DNA of 64,000 nucleotides, taken from positions 1,922,001 through 1,986,000 of the forward strand of contig NC_026504.1 in the NCBI RefSeq assembly GCF_000182925.2, read 5' to 3'. This document shows positions 34,013 through 47,929 of the stretch, piece by piece. Below the pieces are notes generated by a model that worked only from the letters and a program-made list of their open reading frames with translations, was not told where the DNA came from and searched no databases. The stretch is from Neurospora crassa OR74A (taxonomy: Eukaryota; Ascomycota; Sordariomycetes; Sordariales; Sordariaceae). Position 1 is the stretch's first letter, and every line of letters starts with the position of its first letter. The translations under genes were made by a program, and so were the position numbers.

Positions 34013-37000
34013 GACGGCGATATAAACGGGAGGGGGCGGGTATGCGCGTGCAACTGAAGCGGGCACAACCGGTAGAGTCTTGCAAGTTATCGGATATGGA
34101 GATGTCTAGAGGGAGGAGTACCAGACCGGGCCGGTAACGCACTGGCTCGCTTGGCTGCTTCTGGCCGAGGGGGGAGCCAAAAGAAGCTGGCCTGCGCGTA
34201 ATCCCATGTTAGCCCAGTGAACAACTGAAACGGCTCTATGAACCCAATGACAGATGCCAGCGCCGCTTGTTGCTCGCGCAAGATTGGCGTGTGGTCTGTG
34301 AGCGGCGTGCCGTATGCTTGGGAGGTCAGGCCACATGGCAAAACCAGACATGCCACGGCTGCCATCGCTGACGGCTTCTGTCCGGCAGTTAAGACGATGT
34401 ACGTACCTGGGACGAACCGCGCAGGAAAATGGCAGAGGCGTCGGAACCCAAAGCTCAGACAGTACAAGAAACAAATAAAGAATGGCAGCTGCTGGTCGAA
34501 AAGAAGACAGGAAAGGGGGTGACGGTCTCTCACCCTTAAAAGATAAAAGATCGAGAGCGAAGATAAACTGGAAACTGAGGGACACATGCCCCCTGGCCGA
34601 TGGACGCGGGCGGGACCCACGCGATCCGATGCATAATTCAGCGCTAAAGTCCCGATGACCGGGCCCCTCCCGTGGGCTCCACTTTGATATTGCGACCCGA
34701 CCACTGCAATCTCAGGCCAAGTGGTGCTGACGGGAGCCTTCAGTTCGCTGAACAACACCCCGAAGGACAACCGTCCCTGGTGTCGAGAGTAAATACAGGT
34801 ACCTACAACTCAACCGAACGGATGCGCTGTCCATCTTGGGTGAAGCTGTAGGTCATTAATCGGGCTTCAGCCAGTGCCGTGAACAAGTTGCCCATCCTGC
34901 TCCTCGAGGTTCGACGTTCCCCCCTCCAATGATACCGGCGGCCGCCCTGGGCATCAATGATCACAGGTGATGGCCCGGGTGTGCAGTTCCAACTAAAGCG
35001 ACAGTGGACTTTAGGCTACAATGCTTTCACATGACGGCCAGGAAAGGTACTTGCTCGCGGAGCCAGAGATGGGATCTCGAGCCTCGAGAAATCACCATGG
35101 TTCATCACAGATCTTTCGGCAGAAGCCGAGGTCCATACGAGCGAGGCCAATCATACACATACCGTGTGAATACAAGACTCAAATACAAAGGTAAACTGGA
35201 ACTCTTTCTCATCTCAGCTTGGGCAGCTTAACACTTAGAGCCGGGGTGTGTCCGACAGCCGCAGCGTTCCACGGAACTCAGATTCCTCTGTCGCCTTCGA
35301 CATGACATCAATGACGGGCTCAAAAGATGCCAGCAAAGAGACCGTTTAGTCAGATCCAAGCAAAGAAAAAGCGATGTTGTTCTCTTCCCGTGAATCTCTC
35401 CCGAACTCCCGTTATAGGGAGATATGTAGGTAAGCCGGCATTGGGCGAGTTCCACATCGTACCCCACCTGGAGTTCTGAACATCTGGCGGAAGCGAGTTC
35501 ACACGATGCAAAGATGCACAAATCGATCCTATTCACCCCGTTCGGCTTCCAACTCATTGGACTTTTCGGAAATCGGTTTGCCGCACCAACTCGTCAACGT
35601 TCAGCCGGTTCGGCGCTCAAGCCTTGGTCGGTAGTCGAGCACGAGGCCAGGAAGAGCCTCGAGACCAGAAACAGAAGTGGACCGTGAAAAATGTCCTGCA
35701 CAACTTTCCACTGCTTCGGGCCCTGGTCTCGTTGTGGGGTGAGCGCTTGAGGGTTTCGAACAAGATCGTTCGTAAGAAGTTGGTGGTTGCCAAACATTAC
35801 CTGTCTGTGTACTTTGCTCGCGTCGTCGCTCCTCCTTCTGCGGCCCGGCCTTTTACGGCTAGATCGCCGAGCTCGTCCCCAAAGATCCTATCGGCTTCCT
35901 TCATCTCCTCACTCCCATATGGACTCAGAGGTGACCGGCAGTCGCCTATACGCCGAGAATATTGAATTCTATTCGCCTACGCTCCCATCTCTTGCCTCAT
36001 ATCGTGTGAAAGTGGTACAGTAGGTTGGCATCTCGTCCTGCAGCAGGGTTACGTCCGCTTGACACCCGCGGCTGCCGCGCCGCGGAGGGGAGCGTAGCTT
36101 TCCGGCGCTGACCCGGGTTTGTTTTCATGAGTTTGACGTTCTCAGGGCATCAAAGAGAATCTGGAAACCCTAGCATCATTTCACATACCACCATGTACAC
36201 AGACAGCCAAACCGAGTATGCGGCTGTTCAAATTTGGAGCTATTTTTGTTTCTGTAAGTATTGTCGTTACCAAAGTCAGCACAACTGACGGTAATCTCGA
36301 GGTATCTTGATACATGATTGCGTGCCTGAGGTTTGCTATAAACAGCCCACATCTGCAGAAACTATAGTTAGACCAGCCAGGTTCGCTTTTGGCAGTCCCA
36401 AAAGCTCGGTACATATGGAGTATGGACCCTGTTCATCCCTTTCCAGACTTTGAGAAGGGGTAACAAAAGACCCTTGACCCTTACGACGAGATATGGTCCG
36501 AGCGCCCTCTGATCAACAAGGGAACGAAGGCGCTGCGGGGGGAGCTTGGCTTGAATTGAATTGAGGGGGGGCTGGAGAATGTTCACCCCGGGACACAACC
36601 GAACCCGGGGTGATAACAGTCTCCGGCCAGCCTCTGTAAACGATCGCTCCGCAACCGCCCCCCTGGCACCTCGCGAAAACCTTCGGGAGATCTGTATGTT
36701 GTGTGTAAGCCCAATCTCACTACTGGACTGTGTTCCGCAAACGTATCCAGTTTACACACTTTAATCCATGTTCTCAGGTACAGCGAGATAAGCTTATTCG
36801 AAACTGGCTCGAGAACGGAACGCATAGTGGCACGTAGTATCAGACTTTTAACGGTCAATGGTAAGTATATAGCGTACCTACATTATGCTACATACGTAGT
36901 GACATGACGTGTGTGGAGAGCCTCCATGTCAAACTTCGGGAACCCCATCTTGCAGACCTGCTTGTGACGGGCTTGTCTGGGGTTGTACATCGTTCGGCTC

Positions 37001-37974
37001 TTGAAGCCCGGACAGCAGGGTGCGTATACGCGCCGTCACAGATATTGTCACAGAATAGCTGAGGTATTCGGAGTGGGCCCCCACCAAGATCCCTCCTACA
37101 TAGTTGAGGCTCTCTCATTGATGTTCTTTTGGCCGCCATGTCAAGCCATTTCTCTTACCAAGAAAACATCGACCGCAAGCCTCTGGGAGGGGACCGATCA
37201 TCTGGTTGAATGCTTCCTTCGATGAATGTGATTCAATTCTTGGTGGGCTAAGACGTTCTCTTGGACCCCTTGCAGCCCTACAGATCACCGAGGTGTGTAA
37301 GGGAAAAAATAAGATAGAAGATCGAATACTAGAGGTACCCCTAAGGTATGTATCTGGTTTGTTTCGGTGCAACTGAAGTGTGTTCGAACTATTCTTCGCA
37401 CACCTCGATTGCACTTGGTTACTACCAGTAGGGTCCGCTTGGAGGTTGCATGGCCCACCTACCGAGCTACCCAAGAGAACCAAGTGATGCGACTGGCTGG
37501 CTGTCAGGCGTTTCAAGGCACCGTCATTGGTAAACTATGTAGGACATTGCAGGCCTGTTCGCGCAATCATCGGTCACAAAGTGAGAGGGGCGTGGTTTGG
37601 CGTAATGAAGCTCGGTTTGCACATCCATCCGAGGTGTACATCCATTGCTTGAGTGAGTGGCAGGGCTTCCCGTCCCGTCGCAGGGCAACCACAAGATGGG
37701 ACGGGGAACCAGGGAGCGAACGCGCTGCACGGGAGACGTTCGGGGAGCTGGAGGGCTTCCACTTGCTGCTGCCACAGACAGGCGACTTCGAATCCCGTCC
37801 TGGATGGGACTAGCCTGTGAATCTAGCCGCGGACATCCATTATCAGAGGCTGAATGAGAACTTCCAGACTGTTTTGCTTGCTTCTGTCACCTTCGCGCCG
37901 GCCAGTCGCGACGCCACCTTTTTTCTGTCCAACTTCCTCCAAAATAACCAGTGCATACCTAGGTATCGATACAG
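34013..37974. other. 4 kb divergent intergenic / leader region between CPR and TAO3
   Basis: No frame with family resemblance is found on either strand. The region must contain the CPR promoter and the TAO3 promoter, and probably a 5' untranslated or first coding exon of TAO3. One notable site is ATG at 36858-36860 immediately followed by GTAAGT, discussed as a possible TAO3 start. Confidence 0.4.
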
Positions 37975-40900
37975 GCCTTGCCGGTACAAGAAACAACACC
38001 CACTGCCGCTGCCGCTGCCAGTCTGCAAGGCAACGCGCGCGGATTCGACCCCGCCCTGAATGCGCTGAAGAAGTATCATGAGAGGCGAGACGTTGGCAAA
38101 ATGGGTGAGTCTTGTGATGGTGTTCTTGTTGTTCGACTACCCAGTACCTCTGCCTCCTTGTCTCCTCTACTTCCTACCTATGTAAAACAGTCATTCTCGC
38201 GCAAAACTAGGGCTCGAGAGCGACACCAAGCGGGTGATGGAGTAGTAACTTCCAGTTTCCATCCCAGGCCGGAAGGGTTCTCACAACGCCTACGCGCGCG
38301 CAACAAGAGAAGGAACTATAACGAAGGAAATGAGATCCTGGTTCAGATTGCTGACTCGCGATTTGCGCCACAGCTCCGTCTCAGACGCTGCCTTCGGACC
38401 ACGAGCCCTTGAAGTTTTCGCCCCGAACCATCGCCCGGCTTGAAGAGGAAGATGACAACACCGACTGGCAGAGAACACTGAGGCCGATTGCCCCCGACAG
38501 CAAAAGTGTTGCGCATTCCCGCGAATCGTCTCTCGAAAAATTACAGTGGTCTGCTAGCAGCACTGTTCGCGGTGCCCATGCGCCCCAGCGACTAGTCGAC
38601 CCCAAGTTATCCTCGTACGGCCATCACAGACAGACGTCCATCGTACACGGCATTGGCATCCAGCATTCGAGAAATGGGAGTCTTGCAAGCAACCACTCGA
38701 GCCCTCTCAGCCCCCAGATGATTGCCGCCGCCGGCGCAGGCATTTCCCCCGATCGAGCAGATTTACATGGCTTCTCGCGCAAGGACAACGACGGCTCTTC
38801 CATTGGCTCGAGGCCCCAGACGGCCCTGTCCGGAACGACGGCGGCATCGGTGCCCGTGATTCCCGAACGAACGTCGTCTGCTGCCGCTATGAACGATCTC
38901 GCCGGCCAGGGAGGGCAAACGGGGACACCTAGAAAGCCAGAAAGGATGGCAAGCGGGAGGTCGAGGCGGGACCACTCGCACCACCATGCTCATTCGTCTC
39001 GGCACAAGGATGACCCGAAGACGGTCGGTGATTACGCGCTACACGTGCTCTTTACGTCCTTCATTGCGCAAGCGGAAGAGAAGTTGACGGAAATAACAAG
39101 CATTCCTTTCCACGACCCCGAACCTCACGTCGAACAAATATGCGGGCCCGGCGTAGACGCTGCCTTCGACCAGTCCATTGTTGCTCTTGGCCATCTTGCC
39201 AAACAAAAACCCAAGCCCTTGATAGACTTGATGATGCTTTGGAGGAAGAGCAAAAGTGATGCTGCCAATGAGGCCCGTGAGGCCCGCACGCAACTTCACC
39301 AAGCGCGGAGTCACCTCCCCGGCGCTGCTTTGCAAAGGAGGAATACCGAGCCCGTTCAGTCTACCGGTCCTGGCCAGCCCGGAGTCCAGCATGCCGAGCA
39401 GGCCGATATTGCGCAAACCGTTGCTGTGGCTGAGCGCCGCTCCACCGTGTCCATTTACATTCTTTGCCGTGTTCTCCTTGAGGTCTTCACTCAGAGCACA
39501 CTTGCTTCCATCACCCCAGAGATGGAAGACAAGCTTGAGAAGATCATCTTCCAGCAGCTCAAAAGTACCGAGCCTGATTCATTGCTAATTTCACCGCTGA
39601 AACTTGCAAATTGGAACCTCTTTGCTCAACTGTTAGGTGCTATGAGCGCAATCAGCTTCACGAGTGTGGCCGACCGGTTCATCAACGACCTGGAGCGCTC
39701 CATGCAAGATCTCAACACCAAGATCTCCACCGGTGGGCGAGATGTCGAAAGCAGGATAGAGCTGGTTCTCATTGGAATGAAGCACCTTCGGATCAGACTC
39801 TCACCTCCGGATGCCTGGGAGCGCTCTTGTAATTTCCTCACCTCTCTCGGCAAGCTTTTCAATGATTCCCATGGCCAAAAGGTAAAGGCAGCCTTTTGCC
39901 AGGTGCTTGAAATGCTCGTGCTTCCCATTGCCGCCACGGCCAGCAGCAATGATCTTGCCTATCCGAAGTGGAAAGAGGTGGTGACAACCATCACGCCCCG
40001 ACTAGCCCACATGTTTATGAGACCGCGGCACTGGACCTATTCGTTTGCCCTCACGGCGACGATGCTTTGCGCCGATGTGCCCGAAAATTTTGGTAGTCAG
40101 TGGATGCAGTTGATCTACCCGCTTAACAGCAAGCTCCAGGACCGCATGACCAGGCCGCTGTGCTTGCAGGCCATTTCTAGGCTCTTGTGGACCTACCTTT
40201 ATCGCACGAACGACAGCGTCGCCAACTCTACGAGGAAGTTGGACGAAGTCGTGAAAATTGCCCTTCCCAACACCAAGCGAGCCTTTAGCGCTGCAGACCT
40301 TTCGGTCACTGAACCGCTGGTCCAGATTATCAGGCTTATAGGGTATAAGTACCCTGACTACTGTTTTCGCAACATCATTTTTCCTTTAGTCAACGCCGAC
40401 CAATTTGCATCCAACAAGGATCTTAAGATCGAGTTTCTTGACCCCGACAGAATGGTGGTTGGCATACACGCTTTTCTCGCGGTGATGGCGGACTTGGAGA
40501 AGGGAGAGCATGGAATGCCGCCGTTCCCTCTGAATTATTCCTATTCGGCATCCCTCATGGACCGAATTTCTATTTTCTCCGTACTCGCACACCCACACAG
40601 CAGCTTGGCGGCTACACCGGCTCTCGGTGTCGAAGAAGAGAGTCTCTCGAAACCGGTCCAAATATCAGTCCTATCTGACACGGTGAAAGACTACTACAGC
40701 CGGTTTTGTGAAATACTCGGCAAAATCGCCATAATCTGCGATAACACATTCGGTGGACAGGCTGCCTTGGATGAAAAGTTCAAGGACGAAAAGTTCAATA
40801 GTCCTGGCCCCAAGACGCCCATGACAGACACTTTCAAGTTCTCTCGCCGTGATGATCAACAAAGCGCATACGAGCAGAAACAGGCATTCTATGAGTTGTT

Positions 40901-43900
40901 TCACGTCGCCGTTGAGGCTCTACCACGGTGTTTGTCGGTAGACATCCCCTTCAATACGCTGATCAACCTTCTGTGTACCGGAACCGCCCATGTCCAATCA
41001 AACATTGCGCGTTCATCGGCGCAGTCACTCAAGGCCATCGCTCGGCAGTCTCATGCCCAGCAAGTTACAATGGGGTTTGCCCGCTTTATTTTCAACTTCG
41101 ACGACCGGTACTCGACCATGTCTGATGGTGGGATGTTGGGCCCAGGGCACATTGAAAAAACACTCATGCTTTATGTCGAGCTTCTTCACATCTGGATCGA
41201 CGAGATCAGGCGAAAGACGAAAGATGCTGAGGCAGAGAGCGACGGACCCGGTGGGACTGACAAACGAGGCATCAAGCTTGACCTCTCGGGTATCTGGGCC
41301 GAGGTCGATCAAGTAGAAGCACATGGCTTATTTTTCCTATGTTCGCAGTCCCGGCGTGTGCGGTACTACGCAGTTACCGTTCTTCGCCTGATTACCGAAT
41401 TTGACGCAGCTTTGCGGAAGACGAGCAACCACGAAGAGGAAAAAACTATGAGACTGATCGACATCCTGGAGAACGATTCGATGCAGGTCATGAGCTTCAA
41501 TGATGACCACCTCTCGGTAGCTGAGCGCAGCAGATTGGAGCGAGGTTTGCAAAACTCGAACAGCCAAGGAGCCTTACTTGAGCTCTGTACCAGTGATGTG
41601 TCCTATGATACCACACTTTGGTTCAAGGTTTTCCCAAACTTTGTACGGATTGCATATGACAAGTGTCCATTCACAGTCACCATCGGCCGCGACCTTGTCT
41701 GCAACAGAATCCTGCAGCTCTACCAGGCGATAGTCATAATATCTGAGCCATCCGCAAGGATGTACTACGGATCTGATGGAAGCAACTCTCGAGTGGTTAG
41801 GACCCCAACCACGCAGCCCGAGGTGCTTGTTGAGCAGTTCAAGCTGTATCTCGTCTTTGCCTGTACGACGCTAGCAGACCCAGGCGGTGTTCAGTCGAGC
41901 TCGGCACAGAATGGTCAACACGGCCGGAAGGGTTCCAAAGCCTCTTCAACCGTTGACAAAATTGTGACGGCGCGAACATTGTTCAAGTATCTAAACCCCT
42001 TACTTGGGGCATCACTCAGCTCCGTCAGAGATGCTGCGGTTACTGCGATGGGCTCAATCAACATTCACATTTACCGCACCCTTCTGGAGGAACTATCGGG
42101 ACACGTCTCCCGATGTAACGACGAAGCACGGGCACGAATCCAACCACACCAGCGCACCAACAGCAACCCAAGGCGTAACCGGAAGATGGATTTGGTGCGA
42201 ACTGAAATCACTCACGTCTACAAGCTGACGGCACATTTCTTGAAACTACCAGAGGTGTATAATGACGAATGGATTCTGAATAATCTAGTCACTTATGCCA
42301 AAGACCTCAAGCTGTTCCTGATGGACGTTGAAGTCCAGATGGATTGGGAGTTCCAGAGGTTAAGGCGGCATTACTGTGGCCTCATGGAAGAGCTCTTCGA
42401 AGGCATCAACCGAACGAAAGACCCATCGCGCTGGATGACGTTTGAGTCCCGCAAGTCGGCTTTCACGCTAATGGAAGATTGGTGTGGCTTCTCACCCAAC
42501 CAAGCGCAAATCTCCCAAAGGGAAGCTACCATGCGACAGTCGGTCATCAATGAGCAGGGTGCAGGCGAGCGTGGCAATGTGAGCGCCGCCATGGAAATCG
42601 AGAAAAGAAATTTGCGGACAGCTGCCCTCAGTGCCATGGCATCGCTTTGCGGAGGTCCTATTCGTGTGCTTACCGAGAGCGGCTCGTTTCTCTATTTCGA
42701 CGCGCGCCGTATGCTGAACTGGATTGATGCGATCTTCAACGCGGAAAGCAATCGCATCAATCTCATCGGACGGCGGGCTCTCAAGAACCTCATCGTTCAC
42801 AACCAGCAATATCCCGCTCTGTTGGATCATTGCATCTTGAAGTGCTATACGACCGAGGTCCCCAAGGTGTTGGCTAGTTACTTCACGGTTGTGGTAGAAG
42901 TGCTTTCGGAGCATGTCGACTACCCCTGTCCATTCTGGAAGCTCCTCGGTCTCTGCTTATTCACCTTGGGTAACGATCAAAGTGATATACGGTCCAAGTC
43001 GGCACAAGTCTTGCGCACAGTTGAAGAGCGGCAACAACCGGCGCGAAACTCCAAGATACAAGACTTTGATATCAGCATATCTGACAAAACCAAGGCTGTT
43101 TACAAACTTGCTCAGTTCGAAATATCCAAGCGACTGGCTAAACAACACACTGAGTTGGCATTTTACATCTTTTCCGAGTTTACTTACTACTTTAAGGAGG
43201 TAGGGTCAGTGGCCCAAAGGAACGTGGTTGCCATCATCCTTCCTTGGATTCAGTCAATCGAGCTGACCGTCGACCCCAATGGTGGTCCAACCGCACAATC
43301 ATATGTGCTTCTTGCCAACCTCCTGGAAATCACCATCAAGTCGAGCGCAGCCTTGCACAACGAGGTCCAGGCACTCTGGCAGGCTCTGGCGACAGGTCCT
43401 CATCCGGGCAATGTGAGGCTGATTCTGGACTTCATCATGTCCATTTGCCTGGAACGACGGGAGCAAAATTTTGTTGAATATGCCAAGCAGATCGTGGTCT
43501 TCCTCGCTAGCACTAGCAGTGCCCCTGGAAACGAGGTGATAGAGTTTCTGCTCATGCAAATTACGCCAAAGTCCATGGTAACTAACGACAAACGAGAAGC
43601 CGTGCCGCCGCCGCCTGATATCAACACCTTGCCTTACTGTGCAGATCTCTCAGAGGTGCTCCCCATAGGGACAAAACAGGCTGGCTTCTCTCTAGGACAA
43701 CTATCTTTGATACTGCTAGTTGATCTTATGGTGGCTCCAGCTTGCCTTGTTCCTGATAATGTGCCTGTGTTACTTCAGGTGGTCACGGTGCTATGGGATC
43801 ACTACACTGCGCTTGTCCAAGAGCAAGCCCGTGAGATGCTGGTGCATCTTATCCACGAACTGGTTATTTCGAGACTCGATGACGACGTTCCCCAGTCCAC

Positions 43901-46535
43901 AAGAGAAAGCATCGAAGGTCTGATCGATGCTATTCGCCGCCATGACCGGTCTGTAGTGTGGGGCTACGAAGATAGCAATGGCAATGTTGGCGCTCACGAC
44001 AACAAGGTGCCCCCGAGCATGGAATATCTGACCGGCGAAATGGTCAAGACGTTCGAGATTACATTTCCCGGCATCAAAGAGAAGTGGGGCAGGCTCTCCC
44101 TGACTTGGGCAACATCTTGTCCAGTTAGACATCTTGCTTGTCGATCGTTTCAGATCTTCAGGTGCATCTTGACGTCTCTTGATCACTACATGCTAGGGGA
44201 CATGATCGCCAGGCTCTGCAGTACTATTTCTGACGAGGATACTGAACTTCAGAAATTCTCAATGGAAGTGCTGACGACTTTAAAGACACTCGTGGCAAAG
44301 TTGGATGCCGACAAGCTACTCACTTTTCCGCAGCTGTTCTGGACCACATGTGCATGCTTGGAGTCCATCAACGAGTGCGAGTTTCTGGAGGCGGTCGAAA
44401 TGCTCAATGAGTTCCTGGATAAGCTGGACTTCCATTCGCCGACCGTTCGGAGGGCATTGCTCGATGGCCAGCCTTCTAAATGGGACGGCGCGTTTGAAGG
44501 TTTACAGCCTCTTCTGTACAAGGGTCTACGGTCTTCTAGCTGTCTGGACTTGACCCTGACAATACTCGATAAGCTTATTCTGCTTCCCAGTGATCCTTTG
44601 ATAGGAGACGGTGGCCGCTTTTTCTTTACTATTTTGGCGAACTTTCCTCGCCTCCTGTACGCCATGGAGGAGGAGTCTCCTGATCCAGCTGTTGTGCCAA
44701 CCGTCGAGACTCTCTTACACATTGCTGATGTTCAGGGTATGCGGAGCATTGCCGTCGCTTTGGATGAATATCTCGGACACCGATATGCGTCTACCAAGGA
44801 TTTTGTGGTCCAGCTGTATGCAGCTCTACGGGAGTATTACTTGCCTGATCTGGAATTCCAGATGCTCACAATGCTGATGGGGTTACTGACCAATGCCACC
44901 GCTTGGGTCAAAATTTACACCATGCGGATCCTCCGGGTCATCATAACCGAGGTGGACATGAAGAAGCCAGAGATTGCTAGCCACGGGTCTGACATGATCT
45001 CGCCGCTTCTGCGCCTGCTCCAAACCGAGTACTGCATGGAGGCTCTCGAAGTGCTCGACAATATCATGAGCATGTCTGGCTCATCTATGGACAAGCACCA
45101 TCTCCGAATGAGCATGACACGTCTCACCTCCAAAGCCGTCCGAAAAGAATACGAGCGAGCACAGAGCCTGTTCGGCATCCCGGAGGCGTCTGGTTGGGCT
45201 ATCCCCATGCCGGCACGCAAGACCGAGTCGACGCGCGCAAACACCCACGCTGTCTTCTACATGTGCCAAATGAACTCCCAGAGTATGGACGGTGGCATGC
45301 CCGAGAGTGACATCCCTACGCCTGCCGAGATGGAATTTGAATTCGAGTTCCACGATGAATATGCCTATGGATACCTCCCTGTTTCCGATAGGGCTGATAC
45401 CATGATGTCAGACGACGCACGTGGGCTGGAGCATGCGCCCATGGGTGATCTCATCTCCAAGCTGGATAGTCTTGACGACTTCTTCGACGGCCTGTCATCG
45501 ACTGGCCCGCCTAGTGAAGGGCGATCATCCAGGACCGTTACAGAGTTCTCTCCGGATAGCTTCGACTTGGGTGCGCAACTTTATGACGAGCAAATCCTAC
45601 CCATACTGCACCAAGCGTCGGCATATAACAACAATAACAACATCACTGCGGCCTTCCAAAGCGGTTTTGCGGATAGACCAAGCTTGTTCTCGGGAGGCGG
45701 GCCTGGACCAGCTGTAGTCGCGGGGTCTACTACTTCCTCGCCCATAAGCCCCTCAATGATGCACCCTGCCACGTTTGGCAGCATCAGCAGCATTGTAGAC
45801 GGAGACACCGGAGGAGGACCGGGTGGTGTAGTCATCACTTCGCCTACGGCATCGACCACTTCCACCTCCACATCCACATCCACATCCACCTCGCAACTCC
45901 GACCATTCCTGATGACCAACATCCGACCGGGACTGCATGCTAGGTCCATCACCTCCCCCTCGGCCCCGCCCTCGTACCTCGCCAACATCGGTGACTTCAA
46001 CTCCGATGACGACGAGGGTATGGCCGAATATCCAGAGGACATCGGCGTCTTCTCCGATAATGACGAAGACCAGTACCAGAGACCTTCGACGGCAACCGGC
46101 ACCGGCACCGGCGTCCTGCACTTCCACCACCCGAACTACCACATCTCATCATCTACCAGCGGGGCGGTGCACGGTACCTATTATAGCAGTGGCGGAGGAA
46201 GCGGTAGTCACAGCGCCAGTCCAAGCATCAGCGGCGGGCCTGGGCCGGCGGTGCCGCTTCACCCCGTGACATCACCATCCTTAACAACATCAGCAACAGA
46301 CGGCTCCTCATCCAAGCTCGAAAGCATGATCCGCCCCTTTGCGCAGAGCACCCGATCCCGCATGCGCCGGTTGACGGGCGGAGGAAGCAGCCGGTCGAAG
46401 GAGGAGAGGCTGGTGGCGGTGGCAGCGGCTACGGGACCGTTGTCGCCACAGGTACCGAAAGTGCCGAACGCTTTTTTGCCTCTGGGTCATCAGCCACAGC
46501 AGCCACAGTCAGGTTCGAGTGCTGGATCGGGATAA
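37975..46535 (+). CDS. TAO3: Cell morphogenesis scaffold protein TAO3/MOR2/PAG1 (Furry family)
   Basis: Two coding exons are clear. The first (about 37975-38104, ending at a GTGAGT donor) encodes GNARGFDPALNALKKYHERR. The second (38374-46535) is a very large exon, joined in phase at KM-APSQTLPSDHE. The total is at least 2,760 residues. The protein is a long array of HEAT-like helices with the MOR2-PAG1 N-terminal, middle and C-terminal blocks. It ends in a disordered Ser/Thr/Gly-rich tail (from about 45.4 kb) with a Thr-Ser dipeptide repeat and an Asn run. Furry-family proteins scaffold the NDR kinase (COT-1 in Neurospora, Cbk1 in yeast) with MOB2 in the RAM/MOR network that controls polar growth and septation. 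The first exon has no in-frame ATG before a stop at 37960, so the start lies in an upstream exon. Alternatively, translation begins at the ATG spanning the splice junction (38101, MAPSQT). Confidence 0.92.
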
Positions 46536-47075
46536 GGCTTAGGACAAGCTCAGGGTCAGGGACAAGGGTTGCAAGGATAGGGACAAGGGCAGGGGCAGGG
46601 GCATTCAGGGCGTAATCAATCACGAACGCAGACTCCGCTACATATCGGCGGGGGAGATGCAGATGATGTGATAAGATATAAAGGGGAGATGTTCCGGGGA
46701 ATGCGGTGCTTTTCTTCATTTTCGTAACTGGAGTACATACGTGGGGTAATAGGATATGGGAAAGCGCTTGGGGTGAGGGATACCACGGGAGGAATTGTCT
46801 TGCTTTTACATGGGATATATGGTAGGCTGTGTGTATGTTGAACGAAAACCCTCACGGATTTGAACAGTCGCAATTACTTTCTGTGGTGGTCACACTACTG
46901 TCAGCGACCATCTCCCATTGTCGATTGTCGAGAGGGAGGGAGGCATGAAAGGGGCGCCTAAAACCGGAGATTAAATATACTCGTTCAGACACAACCCCCG
47001 TCATGGTGACCGGAGGCGTCTTCCTCAACCCTCCTGAACCACAAGCGTCTGATTCCGATAGTAGGTTGCTGGAGA
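46536..47075. other. Intergenic region downstream of TAO3
   Basis: About 540 bases, G-rich at the beginning (repeated GGGACAAGGG-type words near 46.55-46.6 kb) and AT-rich later, probably the 3' UTR and terminator of TAO3. No gene is seen. Confidence 0.4.
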
Positions 47076-47438
47076 TTACAATTCTATGCTTTGTTTCCGA
47101 GCAATTTGTCTTGTCTGAGCGGTGAGCATTCTCTTCAGCTTGCTCTTGCAGTCAGCCATGTGATCGGACCACCGCAGATACACTGTTGAGTAAATCTCGA
47201 TGCCGTGCGTGGCTCTTGTCGCTTTCTGGTATTGATATTCGCAGTTGACCCACTCAGCTAGACGTCTATTGGCGGTTCGCTGCGAGTACGATAGGGCTGA
47301 AGGCCTTCCTGTCCCATCTCGTCTTCTCCCTCCAATCACCACCACCGGAACTGTTTTGGTGCTTTCCGTCTCACTCAATCCACACCGTTGAGCCAGTTGG
47401 AAAGCAATTAATGGATCATCAGTGCTAAGCTGATCCGA
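47076..47438 (-). pseudogene. Orphan exon or gene fragment, 120-codon open frame without start
   Basis: The minus strand is open from just after a stop at 47441 to the TAA at 47076. It has protein-like composition, including LSTDDPLIAFQLAQRCGL, RLAEWVNCEYQYQKATRA and YLRWSDHMADCKSKLKRML. No ATG precedes most of it. ATCAG at 47434-47430 (minus) could be a splice acceptor, but no upstream exon is evident before the regulator gene that begins at 47930 on the other strand. It may be a last exon of an undetected gene or a remnant of a lost one. No family is recognised. Confidence 0.3.
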
Positions 47439-47646
47439 TCAACGACGCCAGGGAGTCGGTGTCGCCTACGAATACACTACTGGCCTAGCCCTAGCAGGCA
47501 AGTACGGCGTCGATAAGGTTCGCTGTGCTTCTACACGTGTATTCGTATCTCTACTGTGGGTTGTTCCTTGAACCGGCGACATAGCATTCTCTATTTCCGG
47601 CTCCGCCATCGTCTGATCAGGTGTCGTGTCGACGCTCCTCTCGCCG

Positions 47647-47681
47647 TTTTTTTTTTTGTTTGTTTTTTTGTTTTTTTTTTT
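47647..47681. repeat. Poly-T rich tract
   Basis: Three T runs of 7-12 bases are separated by single G or GTT. The tract lies about 250 bp upstream of the regulator's start codon, where long pyrimidine tracts are common in fungal promoters. Confidence 0.6.
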
Positions 47682-47929
47682 CCTAGTAACGACTTTCGCA
47701 CGTCTCTTCTCTGCTACATCCGTTTCGTCGTGTTTCTAATAACAACACGCCACTTGACCTATCACGAATCTGCTGTTGTTGTTTTCTTTTGTTCCCGCAC
47801 GCGAGCGAGCTATTAGGCAGTCAATTCGATTGGAATTCTGGTAACTGGGTGCGGTAGGCGCATATCCAACCACTGTATACCTTCCAGGGATTTTCGCCCT
47901 GTGGACTTTTGGGGCGTCCAGCAGCAATC

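Noticed and set aside
34087-34770. 227-codon minus-strand frame upstream of the reductase
   Set aside because: Does not begin with a convincing ATG, composition is not protein-like and it overlaps the expected promoter and leader.
37780-37810. Sequence resembling a tRNA T arm (ACTTCGAATCCC)
   Set aside because: No matching acceptor, D or anticodon stems could be found at the right distances on either strand.
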